DNA of 64,000 nt from contig NZ_JAEQNE010000001.1 of the NCBI RefSeq assembly GCF_016722785.1, forward strand, positions 186,001 to 250,000, given 5' to 3'. How positions within the stretch are numbered: position 1 is the stretch's first letter; each line of letters starts with the position of its first letter. The notes beneath the pieces were generated by a model. The model saw nothing but the letters and a program-made list of their open reading frames with translations, made no database searches and was not told the DNA's origin. The position numbers and the translations under genes were made by a program. The DNA is from Ramlibacter monticola (lineage in GTDB: Bacteria > Pseudomonadota > Gammaproteobacteria > Burkholderiales > Burkholderiaceae_C). Of this stretch, positions 38,113 to 47,553 are shown one piece after another.

Positions 38113-38178
38113 GTGCTTGGGTCCTGGGGTTGGTTTCTTAGGGTTTTGCCGGTAGCGGAAGTTTCGGCAAAGCCCGCA

Positions 38179-38184
38179 ATTTTA
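38179..38184 (-). promoter_or_regulatory. Candidate -10 element for ndk
   Basis: TAAAAT on the minus strand, in the 108-bp stretch between repeat copy C and the ndk start. The -35 at 17-18 bp is GC-rich and weak. The predicted leader would be about 60 nt. Confidence 0.4.
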
Positions 38185-38220
38185 GCTTGGATGGCGTGAC
38201 ATTGCCCCGACAGGGCCTCT

Positions 38221-38350
38221 GAAAACCAGACAGCCGAACGCAGAGGACGCAAAAGATACGCAGAGGGCGCAGAAGGAGACCTCTGCAAATGGCTGTCTTC
38301 TGCGCCCTCTGCGTACCCTCTGCGCCCTCTGCGTTCGGTATCTTGTTTTC
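38221..38350. repeat. GCAGAG palindromic repeat, copy C
   Basis: A 130-bp imperfect inverted repeat of the same family. The left end reads GAAAACCAGACAGCCGAACG; the right end differs (CGTTCGGTATCTTG), so the two ends are distinguishable. The central region is diverged from copies A and B. It starts 7 bp after the rluB stop on the minus strand and lies upstream of the ndk promoter. Confidence 0.9.
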
Positions 38351-38357
38351 GACTGCC

Positions 38358-39830
38358 TCAGCCCCGCCCGCGGCCGCCGCCGCCGCCACCGCCGCCGCCA
38401 CCGCCGCCACCACCGCCACCGCGGCGCTTCCCGGTACCGGCCGGGCTGCCCTGGCGGCGCTGGCGGTTGAAGCTGTCGGCGCCGATGTAGCCGAAGGAGG
38501 TCTTCATCGGGTCGGGCTGGCCACCACCGCCGCCGCCACCGCCGCCGCCACCACCCCCGCCGCCGGACTTGCGCCGGCCCTGGCCGCCACCGCCTGTTGG
38601 GCCCAGCGGATTCGGCTGCCGGGCCCCGGGACCGCCGGACGGCCGCGGGCCGTCGCCGCGCGGAGCACCGGAGCGGCGCTGCTTGTTGCGCCCACCCCGG
38701 CCTTCGCCGCCGCGGCCTTCGCCGCCGCGGCCTTCACCCTGCTCGCGGCCGCCTCGTTCCGGCCGCGCCAGGCCCGGCACGCCCGCCGCCCTAGTGAGAG
38801 AGTTGATGTCGCGCTCGTCGAGCTCCATCCAGGCGCCGCGCTTGAGGCCGCGCGGCAGCACCATCGCGCCGTAGCGGATGCGGATGAGGCGGCTCACCGC
38901 ATGGCCCACCGCCTCGAACAGGCGGCGCACCTCGCGGTTGCGCCCTTCGCTGATCGTCACGCGGTACCAGACGTTGGAGCCCTCGCCGCCGCCCTCGTCG
39001 ATCGAGGTGAAGGAGCCCCGGCCGTCCTCCAGTTCCACGCCTTCCAGCAGGCGCGAGCGCTCCTCAGGCTGCAGCGCGCCCAGCACGCGCACCGCGTACT
39101 CGCGCTCCAGCCCGAAGCGGGGGTGCATGAGCTTGTTGGCGAGCTCGCCGGAGCTGGTGAACAGCAGCAGGCCCTCGGTGTTGAGGTCCAGCCGGCCGAC
39201 CGACTGCCACTTGCCCTGCTGCAGCCTGGGCAGCTTGCGGAACACGGTGGGCCGGTTCTGCGGGTCGTCGTGCGTGACGACCTCGCCCACGGGCTTGTGG
39301 TAGGCGATCACGCGCGCCGGCGGCGGCGCGATGCGCACGCGGATCGGCTTGCCGTTGACCTTGATCTGGTCGCCGAACTGGATGCGCTGGCCGATGTGCG
39401 CGGGCTCGTTGTTGACCGAGATCCGCCCCTCCATGATCAGCTGCTCCATCTCCAGCCGCGAGCCGAGCCCCGCCTGGGCCAGCACCTTGTGGAGCTTGGG
39501 CGTCTCGGGCTGCGGCGACAGCACGCGCTTGGGCGCCGCGGTCTCCTCCGATGCCTCCTCGGCGTCGAAGCGGCCGCTGATCACGTCCTCGAAGCGGCCG
39601 CCCGGCTCGGTGCCGGGAACCACCGGTTCGGCCCCCTGCTCCGCGTCCTCGCGGCTGCGGCCGTCCCCGGAGGGGTCGCGCCCCTCCTCGCCGTTGTCGT
39701 CGCCCGGGGCGTCGTTCTCCTCGGCGGGCGGCGTCGGCGGCGCGGCTTCGGCCTCGGATGCGCTCGGGGTGCCATGCGGGGCGTCCTCGTCGGACGGCAC
39801 GCGCGCCATGCTTTCGTTGGCTTCGTTCAT
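38358..39830 (-). CDS. rluB: 23S rRNA pseudouridine synthase RluB with low-complexity tails
   Basis: 490 aa, well above the usual 250-300. An acidic N-terminal extension (about residues 1-95) precedes an S4 RNA-binding domain (K-V-L-A-Q-A-G-L-G-S-R) and the catalytic core with Asp in G-R-L-D-L-N-T-E-G-L-L. The R-N-R-E-V-R-R block confirms the RsuA/RluB/E/F branch. The C-terminal 140 residues are basic and glycine-rich with two runs of about 16 glycines. Such tails are known in betaproteobacterial RluB and may bind RNA. It overlaps nothing and sits 3 bp after scpB. Confidence 0.93.
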   Translation of the reverse strand: MNEANESMARVPSDEDAPHGTPSASEAEAAPPTPPAEENDAPGDDNGEEGRDPSGDGRSREDAEQGAEPVVPGTEPGGRFEDVISGRFDAEEASEETAAPKRVLSPQPETPKLHKVLAQAGLGSRLEMEQLIMEGRISVNNEPAHIGQRIQFGDQIKVNGKPIRVRIAPPPARVIAYHKPVGEVVTHDDPQNRPTVFRKLPRLQQGKWQSVGRLDLNTEGLLLFTSSGELANKLMHPRFGLEREYAVRVLGALQPEERSRLLEGVELEDGRGSFTSIDEGGGEGSNVWYRVTISEGRNREVRRLFEAVGHAVSRLIRIRYGAMVLPRGLKRGAWMELDERDINSLTRAAGVPGLARPERGGREQGEGRGGEGRGGEGRGGRNKQRRSGAPRGDGPRPSGGPGARQPNPLGPTGGGGQGRRKSGGGGGGGGGGGGGGGQPDPMKTSFGYIGADSFNRQRRQGSPAGTGKRRGGGGGGGGGGGGGGGGRGRG

Positions 39831-39833
39831 GCT

Positions 39834-40586
<753 letters not shown>

Positions 40587-40713
40587 CGTGTCGTCGTGCT
40601 GGAAGAGGCGCCAAAAGGCGCGCTGATGGGTCTGGGCCTAGGGCTGGTTCCGGGTCGCCGCGGCGTCGCCCTCGATGGAGCCGCGCCGCGCGCCGGCCGG
40701 GCGGGACAGGCCA

Positions 40714-41727
40714 TCAGGCTGCCGCCGCGGGTGACGGGCTCGCAAGCCAGTCGGATTCATTGTATCCCAGCCCCCAGGCCGCCCACGCGGCGCGCAGGTC
40801 GGGCGGCAGGGGCGCGTGCAAGGCCAGGGGCTCGCCCGTGACGGGATGCACGAACGCCAGCCGGAAGGCATGCAGCGCCTGGCGTTGCAGGCCCCCCGCG
40901 GGGGCGCCGCCGTACAGCGCGTCCGCCACCAGGGGATGCCCGATATGGGCCATGTGCACCCGGATCTGGTGCGTGCGGCCCGTCTCCAGCGTGCACAGCA
41001 CGGCACAGCCGGCCTCGGCCTGCTGCATGCGCCGGAACACCGTGGCGGCGGGCTTGCCCGGGTGGCGCTGCGGATCGACCACCGCCATGCGCAGCCGGTT
41101 GCGCGGGTCGCGCCCGATCGCCGCCTCCACGCGGCGCTGCACCGCGCCCTCCCAGGGCCGGTGGGCCAGCGCCACGTATTGGCGCGAGACCTCGCGCGCC
41201 GCGATCATCGCCACCAGCCGCTCCATGGCGGGGCGCGTGCGCGCCACGACCATCAGCCCGCTGGTGTCCTTGTCGAGGCGGTGCACGATGCCGGCCCGCG
41301 GCAGCAGGCGTGCGCCGGCGTCGCGGGCCAGCAGGGCGTTCAGCAGCGTGCCGCTCCAGTTGCCGGGCGCGGGATGCACCACCAGGCCGGCCGGCTTGGC
41401 GATCACCAGCAGGTGCTCGTCCTCGTGCACCACGTCCAGCGGCAGCGGCTCGGGCAGGAAGGCCTGGCTCTGCGGCGTGGGCCGCAGGTCGATCTCGCCG
41501 GCGTCGCCGGCGCGCACCTTCTGCGAGGCCTTGAGGCTGGCGCTGCCCGCCAGCCGCACCGCACCCTCGTCGATCAGCTGCTGCAGGTAGCTGCGCGAGA
41601 AGCCCGGGACCAGCGCGGCGAGGGCGCGGTCCAGGCGCTCGCCGTGCAGGGCCGCGGGGATCGCGAAGCTGCGGGTTTCCCCCTCGGCGCCGGTTTCTTC
41701 CAGCAGGTCCTCGGAAGGGGGTTGCAA
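40714..41727 (-). CDS. rluD: 23S rRNA pseudouridine synthase RluD
   Basis: 337 aa. An S4 domain (residues about 28-75) is followed by the RluA-family catalytic domain with Asp in H-R-L-D-K-D-T-S-G near residue 150, and R-T-H-Q-I-R-V-H-M near 250. It makes the pseudouridines of helix 69. The start is TTG 41727; no ATG is available. It is divergent from bamD by 48 bp, an arrangement common in Proteobacteria, where BamD and RluD share a control region. The gene usually found after rluD (pgeF) is missing; scpB follows after 127 bp. Confidence 0.94.
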   Translation of the reverse strand: MQPPSEDLLEETGAEGETRSFAIPAALHGERLDRALAALVPGFSRSYLQQLIDEGAVRLAGSASLKASQKVRAGDAGEIDLRPTPQSQAFLPEPLPLDVVHEDEHLLVIAKPAGLVVHPAPGNWSGTLLNALLARDAGARLLPRAGIVHRLDKDTSGLMVVARTRPAMERLVAMIAAREVSRQYVALAHRPWEGAVQRRVEAAIGRDPRNRLRMAVVDPQRHPGKPAATVFRRMQQAEAGCAVLCTLETGRTHQIRVHMAHIGHPLVADALYGGAPAGGLQRQALHAFRLAFVHPVTGEPLALHAPLPPDLRAAWAAWGLGYNESDWLASPSPAAAA

Positions 41728-41739
41728 TGGGTCGCTGGC

Positions 41740-41745
41740 TATAAT
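41740..41745 (+). promoter_or_regulatory. Consensus -10 hexamer for bamD
   Basis: A perfect TATAAT in the 48-bp gap between divergent rluD and bamD, placed about 31 bp upstream of the bamD start. No good -35 is present at 16-18 bp (GGGG(T) region), so the promoter may rely on an activator or on the -10 alone. Confidence 0.5.
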
Positions 41746-41775
41746 GATCCGTTCCCTTGGTAAAGAGAGTTGCGC

Positions 41776-42576
41776 GTGGTCGTTCGAGCCAAATTATCGG
41801 TGGTCGCTGTCCTGCTCGCCGCGCTGGCCGCGGGCTGCTCGAGCCTGAAGGATGACGACAAGACCGCGACGTGGAGCCCGAACAAGCTCTACGCCGAGGC
41901 CAAGGACGAACTCAATGGCGGCGCCTACGACAAGGCGATCCCCCTGCTGGAAAAGCTCGAAGGCCGCGCCGCCGGCACGCCGCTCGCGCAGCAGGCCCAG
42001 CTGGACCGCGCCTACGCGCACTACAAGGCCGGCGAGCAGGCCCAGGCGCTCGCCACGCTGGACCGCTTCATCAAGCTGCACCCCGCCAGCCCCGCGCTCG
42101 ACTACGCCCTGTACCTCAAGGGCATCGTGAATTTCAACGACAACCTCGGCATGTTCTCCTTCATCTCGAAGCAGGACCTGTCCGAGCGCGACCAGAAGGC
42201 GGCGAAGGAATCCTTCGAGGCCTTCCGCGAGCTGTCCAGCCGCTTCCCGGACTCGAAGTACGCGCCCGATGCGAAGGCCCGCATGACGTACATCGTCAAC
42301 TCGCTGGCGCAGTACGAGGTGCACGTGGCGCGCTTCTACTATAGCCGCGGGGCCTACGTGGCCGCCATCAACCGGGCGCAGAACGCCGTGGCGGACTACC
42401 GCGACGTGCCGGCGCTGGAAGAGGCGCTGGCGATCCTGATGCGTTCCTACGACGCACTGGGCATGACGCAGATGCGTGACGACATGCGGCGGGTGCTGGA
42501 GCAGAACTACCCGAAGAGCGCCTACCTGCAGAATGGCGGGATGCCGGGGCAGAAGCCCTGGTGGCGGATCTGGTGA
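41776..42576 (+). CDS. bamD: Outer-membrane assembly lipoprotein BamD
   Basis: 266 aa. Lipobox A-A-G-C with lipidated Cys21, then five TPR-like repeats (Y-A-E-A-K-D-E-L-N-G-G-A-Y-D-K-A). BamD is the essential lipoprotein of the BAM complex. I favour GTG 41776 over TTG 41770: GAGAG lies 6 bp upstream of the GTG but directly abuts the TTG. A consensus -10 is present upstream and a 10-bp stem-loop follows the stop. Confidence 0.95.
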   Translation: MVVRAKLSVVAVLLAALAAGCSSLKDDDKTATWSPNKLYAEAKDELNGGAYDKAIPLLEKLEGRAAGTPLAQQAQLDRAYAHYKAGEQAQALATLDRFIKLHPASPALDYALYLKGIVNFNDNLGMFSFISKQDLSERDQKAAKESFEAFRELSSRFPDSKYAPDAKARMTYIVNSLAQYEVHVARFYYSRGAYVAAINRAQNAVADYRDVPALEEALAILMRSYDALGMTQMRDDMRRVLEQNYPKSAYLQNGGMPGQKPWWRIW

Positions 42577-42585
42577 ATTGAACAG

Positions 42586-42609
42586 CGAGGGGCGCGTCAG
42601 CGCCCCTCG
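42586..42609. terminator. Bidirectional hairpin between bamD and the helicase gene
   Basis: A perfect 10-bp stem, CGAGGGGCGC / GCGCCCCTCG, with the four-base loop GTCA. On the plus strand it is followed by TCGTCGTTTT. The loop contains the stop codon of the convergent helicase gene, so one hairpin serves both transcripts. Confidence 0.6.
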
Positions 42610-44690
42610 TCGTTTTGGGCGAGCGCCGCCAGCGCGTCTTCGAATGCCGCCTCGTCGTTCAGCCGCCGCATCGGCGGCAAGGCCGCCAGCAGCCGCCGGC
42701 CGTACCCCATCTGCACCAGCCGCGGGTCGCACACCACCAGCACGCCCTGGTCGGTCTCGCGCCGGATCAGGCGGCCCGCGCCCTGCTTCAGCGCCACCGC
42801 CGCCTCCGGCACGGAGTAGTCGTTGAAGGAGCTGCGCCCCTGGGCCTCCAGCCGCTGCGAACGCGCCTCCACCAGCGGATCGCCCGGCGGCGGGAAGGGC
42901 AGCTTGTCGATGATCACCAGCTGCAGCGCGTCCCCCGGCACGTCCACGCCTTCCCAGAAGGAGGCGGAGGCGACCAGCACGCAGCCGGGACGGCCGGGGC
43001 CGGCGCCCTCGCGGAAGCGCTCGATCAGGCGCCGCTTGGTCCACTGGCCCTGCACCAGCACCTCCAGCTCGCCCGAGTCCTCGAAGCGCATCTGCAGCTG
43101 CTCGCCGATCGAGCGCAGCGCCCGCAGCGTCGTCGTGAGCACCATGGTGCGCCCCCCGATGCGACGCGCGGCGCGCTGCGCCAGCGCGGCGACGGCGGCA
43201 CTGTGGCCCGCATCGTTGGGGCGCGGCAGCTGGCGCGGCACGTAGACCGCGGCCTGCGACGGATAGTCGAAGGGACTGGCCACGCGCAGCACCTCCGCCT
43301 CGCCCAGCCCGCAGGGCTCGGTGAACCACGACAGGCGCGCATCGTCGCCCAGCGTCGCCGAGGTGAAGATCCAGGCCCGGTTGCGGTCCGCCTCGGTGCG
43401 CTCCTCGCCCGTCTTCAGCAGCTTGCGCTGCACCGCCTCGGCGATGTCCAGGGGCGACTCCACCAGCCGCAGCTGCGTGCCGGCATCGGCCCAGCGCACG
43501 GAGCCTGGCTGGGGCTCGCGCGCGAAGGCGCGCACCCGCTCGGCCAGGGTCGCGGCGCGCTCGTGCAGGCGCGCGAAGTCGGGCGCCGCCTCGACGACCG
43601 TGGCCAGGCCTTCGGCGGCGAAATCCAGCGCCGCCGCAAGGGCCGCGAGCGCATCGCGCCAGGCCTGCGGCTCCACGCCTTCGGGCGCCTCGCCGTTCCA
43701 GCGCAGGCGGGTCGAGAAGGTGCTGCCGCCGGCGGCCAGCCGCAGCTCGCGCGCGGCCCGTTCCACCGTGCCGGCGGCCAGCTGCCAGTCGACCAGCCCG
43801 CGCGCGAGTTGCAGGCCCGCGGCCAGCACGTCGCGGGCGAAGTCCAGCACCTGCCCCGTCCCGAGCTGGCGCCCGAGGAACTGCACGCCGGTTTCGTTGA
43901 GCTGGTGCGCCTCGTCGAAGATCACCACGCGCACGGTGGGCAGCAGTTCCGCCATGCCGGACTCGCGCACGGCCAGGTCGGCGAAGAACAGGTGGTGGTT
44001 GATCACCACCACGTCGGCGGCCAGCGCCTCGCGCCGGGCCGCGTTGACGTGGCAGTTGCGGAACCTGGGGCACTGCGAGCCCAGGCAGTTCTCCCGCGTG
44101 GACGTGACCAGCGGCAACACCGGTGAGCGCTCGTCCAGCCCCGGCATCTCCGCCAGGTCGCCGGTTTTCGTGCCCTGGGCCCATTGCTCGATCTTCGCCA
44201 GCGTGCGCAGCGCGGTGCGATCCGGCAGGGCGGCGTCCCGCCGCGCCAGCTCCAGGCGGTGCGTGCAGAGGTAGCTGCCGCGGCCCTTGAGCAAGGCCAT
44301 GCGCACCGGGACCCCCAGCGCCTCGGCCAGCCGCGGGAGGTCGCGCCCGAACAGCTGGTCCTGCAGGGTCTTGGTGGCGGTGGACATCAGCACGCGCTCG
44401 CCACTGAGCAGGGCAGGCACGAGGTAGGAGAAAGTCTTGCCGACGCCGGTGCCGGCTTCCACCACCAGCGCCCCGCCCTGTTCGATGGTGCGGGCCACCG
44501 CCGCCGCCATCTCGGTCTGGCCGGAGCGCGGGCGGAAGGCCTCGGCCGCCTGCGCCAGCACGCCGCCGGGCACGAAGACGCCGCGGGTGCGCTCCTCGAG
44601 GCCCTCGCGCGGCGCGTCCGCCCAGGGGGGCGGCTCGACGTCGGCGGACGCGCCGTGGCTTCCAGGCCACGCGCCTGCCGATTCCGTCAT
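42597..44690 (-). CDS. DinG-family ATP-dependent DNA helicase (YoaA-like)
   Basis: 697 aa superfamily 2 helicase. Walker A G-T-G-V-G-K-T is near residue 78, the DEAH box F-D-E-A-H is near 245, and four Fe-S cluster cysteines are visible (S-Y-L-C, then C-L-G-S-Q-C and N-C), as in DinG/XPD proteins that unwind 5'-to-3' and clear R-loops or damaged forks. The C-terminal domain with Q-G-A-G-R-L-I-R-R is intact. The stop codon lies in the loop of the bamD terminator. The start shares a base with the DUF465 stop (TGATG). Confidence 0.92.
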   Translation of the reverse strand: MTESAGAWPGSHGASADVEPPPWADAPREGLEERTRGVFVPGGVLAQAAEAFRPRSGQTEMAAAVARTIEQGGALVVEAGTGVGKTFSYLVPALLSGERVLMSTATKTLQDQLFGRDLPRLAEALGVPVRMALLKGRGSYLCTHRLELARRDAALPDRTALRTLAKIEQWAQGTKTGDLAEMPGLDERSPVLPLVTSTRENCLGSQCPRFRNCHVNAARREALAADVVVINHHLFFADLAVRESGMAELLPTVRVVIFDEAHQLNETGVQFLGRQLGTGQVLDFARDVLAAGLQLARGLVDWQLAAGTVERAARELRLAAGGSTFSTRLRWNGEAPEGVEPQAWRDALAALAAALDFAAEGLATVVEAAPDFARLHERAATLAERVRAFAREPQPGSVRWADAGTQLRLVESPLDIAEAVQRKLLKTGEERTEADRNRAWIFTSATLGDDARLSWFTEPCGLGEAEVLRVASPFDYPSQAAVYVPRQLPRPNDAGHSAAVAALAQRAARRIGGRTMVLTTTLRALRSIGEQLQMRFEDSGELEVLVQGQWTKRRLIERFREGAGPGRPGCVLVASASFWEGVDVPGDALQLVIIDKLPFPPPGDPLVEARSQRLEAQGRSSFNDYSVPEAAVALKQGAGRLIRRETDQGVLVVCDPRLVQMGYGRRLLAALPPMRRLNDEAAFEDALAALAQNDEGR

Positions 44691-44893
44691 CACGCGGGTT
44701 CTTTGGGATCGAGCACCAGCTCGAGCCGGGCGATCTGGTCGCGCAACGCGAGGCGGCGCTTCTTGAGCCGGCGAATCATGAGTTCGTCCACCGGCTGCTG
44801 GATGGCGGCGCCGTCGATCAGGGCATCGAGGTCGGCGTGCTCCATGCGCAGCTCGATCAGGCGCCTTTCGGGGGAATGCAGGTTGGAGTCCAA
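44690..44893 (-). CDS. DUF465 (YdcH-like) small protein
   Basis: 67 aa, all helical and charged, with the family segment R-R-L-I-E-L-R-M-E-H-A-D-L-D-A and L-K-K-R-R-L-A-L-R-D-Q-I. Function is unknown. The start is TTG 44893, just before D-S-N-L-H-S-P; a longer open frame reaches an ATG at 45001 but would overlap the divergent phosphatase gene. It is coupled to the helicase gene (TGATG overlap), a pairing that may be regulatory or simply positional. Confidence 0.82.
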   Translation of the reverse strand: MDSNLHSPERRLIELRMEHADLDALIDGAAIQQPVDELMIRRLKKRRLALRDQIARLELVLDPKEPA

Positions 44894-44990
44894 GTTCGGT
44901 CGCGGGGGCGCCGCTGCGGGGATCGCTCGATAATACGTCTTCCGCAGGCAATAATCGAGCCATCGCCTCTCCCGGGCAGTCGACATTCCC

Positions 44991-45755
44991 ATGAGCACCA
45001 AAGGCTATCGCCTCACGGCATCCACCGGCATCCACAAGGGCGACCGGGAATATCAGCAGGACCAGATCGCGTTGATCCCGCACCACCGGATCAACGGGTG
45101 CGTGCTCGGCGTGGTGGCCGACGGGATGGGCGGGCGCAGCGGCGGCCGCAAGGCCTCGGACCAGGTGATGCTCACCTGCAGGCAGCTCTTCGAGCGCTAC
45201 TCGCCGGACCACGACGACACGCCCTCGGTGCTCAAGCAGATGGTCCACGAGTCGCACCTCGTGATCAAGCTGACGGCCATCTCCGCCGAGCAGGAACCGC
45301 ACAGCACGATCGCGGCCTTCATCATCGACCCCGACGGCGAGTGCTGGTGGGCGCATGCGGGCGACTCGCGCATCTACCACTTCCACAGCAACACGCTGGT
45401 GAAGCGCACGATGGACCACTCCTACGTGCAGACGCTGGTGGACCGCGGCGAGCTGACCGAGGAAGAGGCCAACGTGCATCCGCAGTCCAACATCCTCATG
45501 GGCTGCCTGGGCGCGGAGGAGGACCCGCCCGCCGACCTGCACCACATCCAGCAGCTGCGTCCCGGCGACACGCTGCTGGCCTGCAGCGACGGCGTGTGGC
45601 ACTACTTCAGCCCGGACGAACTGGGTTCGGTGCTGTCCTCGCTGTCGCCGCGCGAGGCGACCGAATTCCTGATCGAGAAGGCGCGCCAGCGCGCGCACGG
45701 TGGCGGGGACAACCTGTCGCTGGTGGTCGTGAAGCTGGAGCCGCTGGGGACCTGA
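44991..45755 (+). CDS. PP2C-family protein phosphatase
   Basis: 254 aa soluble serine/threonine phosphatase. The metal-binding aspartates of the PPM family are visible in order: Q-D-Q near residue 24, V-A-D-G-M-G-G near 43, H-A-G-D-S-R near 123, C-S-D-G-V near 199, and G-G-D-N-L near 240. No transmembrane segment or kinase domain is fused, and no cognate kinase is encoded nearby, so its targets are unknown. It is divergent from DUF465 across about 100 bp that includes an AT-rich patch (44929-44936). Confidence 0.92.
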   Translation: MSTKGYRLTASTGIHKGDREYQQDQIALIPHHRINGCVLGVVADGMGGRSGGRKASDQVMLTCRQLFERYSPDHDDTPSVLKQMVHESHLVIKLTAISAEQEPHSTIAAFIIDPDGECWWAHAGDSRIYHFHSNTLVKRTMDHSYVQTLVDRGELTEEEANVHPQSNILMGCLGAEEDPPADLHHIQQLRPGDTLLACSDGVWHYFSPDELGSVLSSLSPREATEFLIEKARQRAHGGGDNLSLVVVKLEPLGT

Positions 45756-45811
45756 GCGCCGGGGGTCCTCGCCCTTGGCGGGGTCAGCCCCCGCGTAAGG
45801 CTCCCTTCAAC

Positions 45812-46459
45812 CTATTGCGGGATCGGCAGGTCGGAAGCCGCGGGCTTCTTGCGCTTGGCCACGCGCTCGCGCAGTTCCGCGTTGTGGGCCTCGGCCTCGC
45901 GCTGGCGCTCCTCGTAGGCGGCGCGGTTCTTCGCAGCTTCTTCCGCCGAAAGCCCGTGGCTCTTGGCGCTGTGCGGCGCGCGCGCAGCGCCCTGCGGGCC
46001 GTGCGGCCCGGAGGCCGCCTTGGGTTCGCGCGGCGGCTTCGCCGCCTTCTTCGCGTCGTCCTCGGCCTTCTTCTGCGCCTTCTCGGCGGCGCGCGCCTCG
46101 CGGTCGTTCTGCTCCTGCACGGCCTGCTTGCGCCGCTCTTCGTCCGCGGCGCGCTTCTCGGGCGAGGTGCGCTCGTCCAGCTCGCGCTGGCGCCCGGCGG
46201 CACGGCGCCTGCGCTCCTCGTCGTTCAGCACGCGCTCCTGCCGGCGCAGTTCCCCCAGCACGGCATTGCGTTCGCGCTGGGCCTGCTTCACGCAGTCGTT
46301 CACCGCGAACTTCCGGTAGCAGGCCTTCTGCTCCGAGGCGTAGCGTGCCTCGGCCGCGGCGCGCTCGGCCTTGATGCGCTCGCGCTCGGCTGCGTCGTCC
46401 ACCGCGGCGGCAGGAAGCGCGGCCAGCAGGGCGAGCGAGAGGGCCAGCAGGGACTTCAT
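45812..46459 (-). CDS. Exported charged coiled-coil hypothetical protein
   Basis: 215 aa. A Sec signal peptide (cleavage after A-A-A, about residue 19) is followed by a long region of Glu, Arg, Lys and Ala that should form coiled coil, with two cysteines near residues 47 and 56 and a Pro/Gly-rich break at about 145-165. I do not recognise a family; the composition resembles periplasmic linker proteins. It overlaps the zapE stop by 4 bp (ATGA), so it is co-translated with zapE. A division or envelope role is suggested only by that position. Confidence 0.78.
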   Translation of the reverse strand: MKSLLALSLALLAALPAAAVDDAAERERIKAERAAAEARYASEQKACYRKFAVNDCVKQAQRERNAVLGELRRQERVLNDEERRRRAAGRQRELDERTSPEKRAADEERRKQAVQEQNDREARAAEKAQKKAEDDAKKAAKPPREPKAASGPHGPQGAARAPHSAKSHGLSAEEAAKNRAAYEERQREAEAHNAELRERVAKRKKPAASDLPIPQ

Positions 46460-47553
46460 GTGAGGCGGGTGTCGACGGTGCGGTGTTCGAGGGCGAGGAA
46501 TTCGGCCGACTGCATCTCCACCAGGCGCGAGACCGTGCGCGGGAACTCGTGCGCCAGGGGCCCTTCGGTGTACAGCTCCTCGGGCGGGGCGGCCGCCGAC
46601 ACGATCAGTTTGACACGCCGATCGTAAAGAACGTCCACCAGCCAGGTAAATCTTCTGGCCTCGGACGCCAGCCGCGCCGACATGCGGGGGATGTCGCTCA
46701 GCAGCACCGTATGGAACTGGGTGGCGATCTCCAGGTAGTCGTTCTGCGAGCGCGGGCCGCCGCAGAGCGTCTTGAAGTCGAACCAGACCACGCCGGCCGC
46801 CTTGCGCCGCGAGCGGATCTCGCGGTGCTCGATGTGCAGCACCTGGTCTTCGTCGTGCGCCTCGGCCAGCCGCGTGAACGCGTCGTTCATCTGCGCGTCG
46901 GCCTCGGGGCCCAGGGGCGTGTGGTACAGCTTGACCTGCTCCATGGTCCGGCGCCGGTAGTCGGTGCCGTTGTCGACGCTGAGCACTTCCAGCTTCGCGT
47001 TCAGCAGTTCGATCGCGGGCAGGATGCGGTCGCGGTGCAGCCCGTTGGGATAGAGGTCGTCGGGGCGGAAGTTGGAGGTGGTGACGAAGCCGACGCCGTT
47101 GTCGAACAGGGCCACCAGCAGCCGGTGCAGGATCATCGCGTCCGTGATGTCCGCGACGTGGAACTCGTCGAAGCAGATCAGGCGGTAGCGCTTTGCGATG
47201 CGGGCGCCCAGCGCGTCGAGCGGGTTCACGGTGCCTTGCAGCTCGGCGAGCTCGCGGTGCACCTCACGCATGAACTCGTGGAAGTGCAGGCGCGTCTTGC
47301 GCACCACCGGCACGGCCTGGAAGAAGCAGTCCATCAGGAAGCTCTTGCCGCGCCCGACGCCCCCGTGCATGTACACGCCGCGCGGGATCGCCGGCCGGTT
47401 GATCAGCTTCTTGAAGGCGTTGGAGCGCTGCACCTTGTACGCGGACCACTCGGTGGCGCAGCGCTCCAGCGCCGCGATCCCGCGCAGCTGCGCCGGATCC
47501 GGCTGGTAGCCGCGGGCCTTCAGTTCGGATTCGTAGACTGCTCTGACGCTCAT
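46456..47553 (-). CDS. zapE: Cell division protein ZapE (AFG1-like ATPase)
   Basis: 365 aa. Walker A G-G-V-G-R-G-K-S lies near residue 65 and Walker B I-C-F-D-E-F near 127, typical of the AFG1/ZapE family, which destabilises FtsZ bundles at the septum. Full length. The start ATG 47553 abuts the left end of repeat copy D, and no Shine-Dalgarno is visible: the 20 bp upstream are the repeat terminus. The upstream gene is lpdA. The downstream gene overlaps by 4 bp. Confidence 0.93.
   Translation of the reverse strand: MSVRAVYESELKARGYQPDPAQLRGIAALERCATEWSAYKVQRSNAFKKLINRPAIPRGVYMHGGVGRGKSFLMDCFFQAVPVVRKTRLHFHEFMREVHRELAELQGTVNPLDALGARIAKRYRLICFDEFHVADITDAMILHRLLVALFDNGVGFVTTSNFRPDDLYPNGLHRDRILPAIELLNAKLEVLSVDNGTDYRRRTMEQVKLYHTPLGPEADAQMNDAFTRLAEAHDEDQVLHIEHREIRSRRKAAGVVWFDFKTLCGGPRSQNDYLEIATQFHTVLLSDIPRMSARLASEARRFTWLVDVLYDRRVKLIVSAAAPPEELYTEGPLAHEFPRTVSRLVEMQSAEFLALEHRTVDTRLT

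Noticed and set aside
40587..40713. A gene between scpB and rluD (the usual pgeF neighbour)
   Set aside because: Only 127 bp, too short for pgeF, with a weak 5-bp hairpin; no remnant of the family is visible.
44894..45001. Longer DUF465 start at 45001
   Set aside because: The added residues do not resemble the family and would overlap the divergent phosphatase gene.
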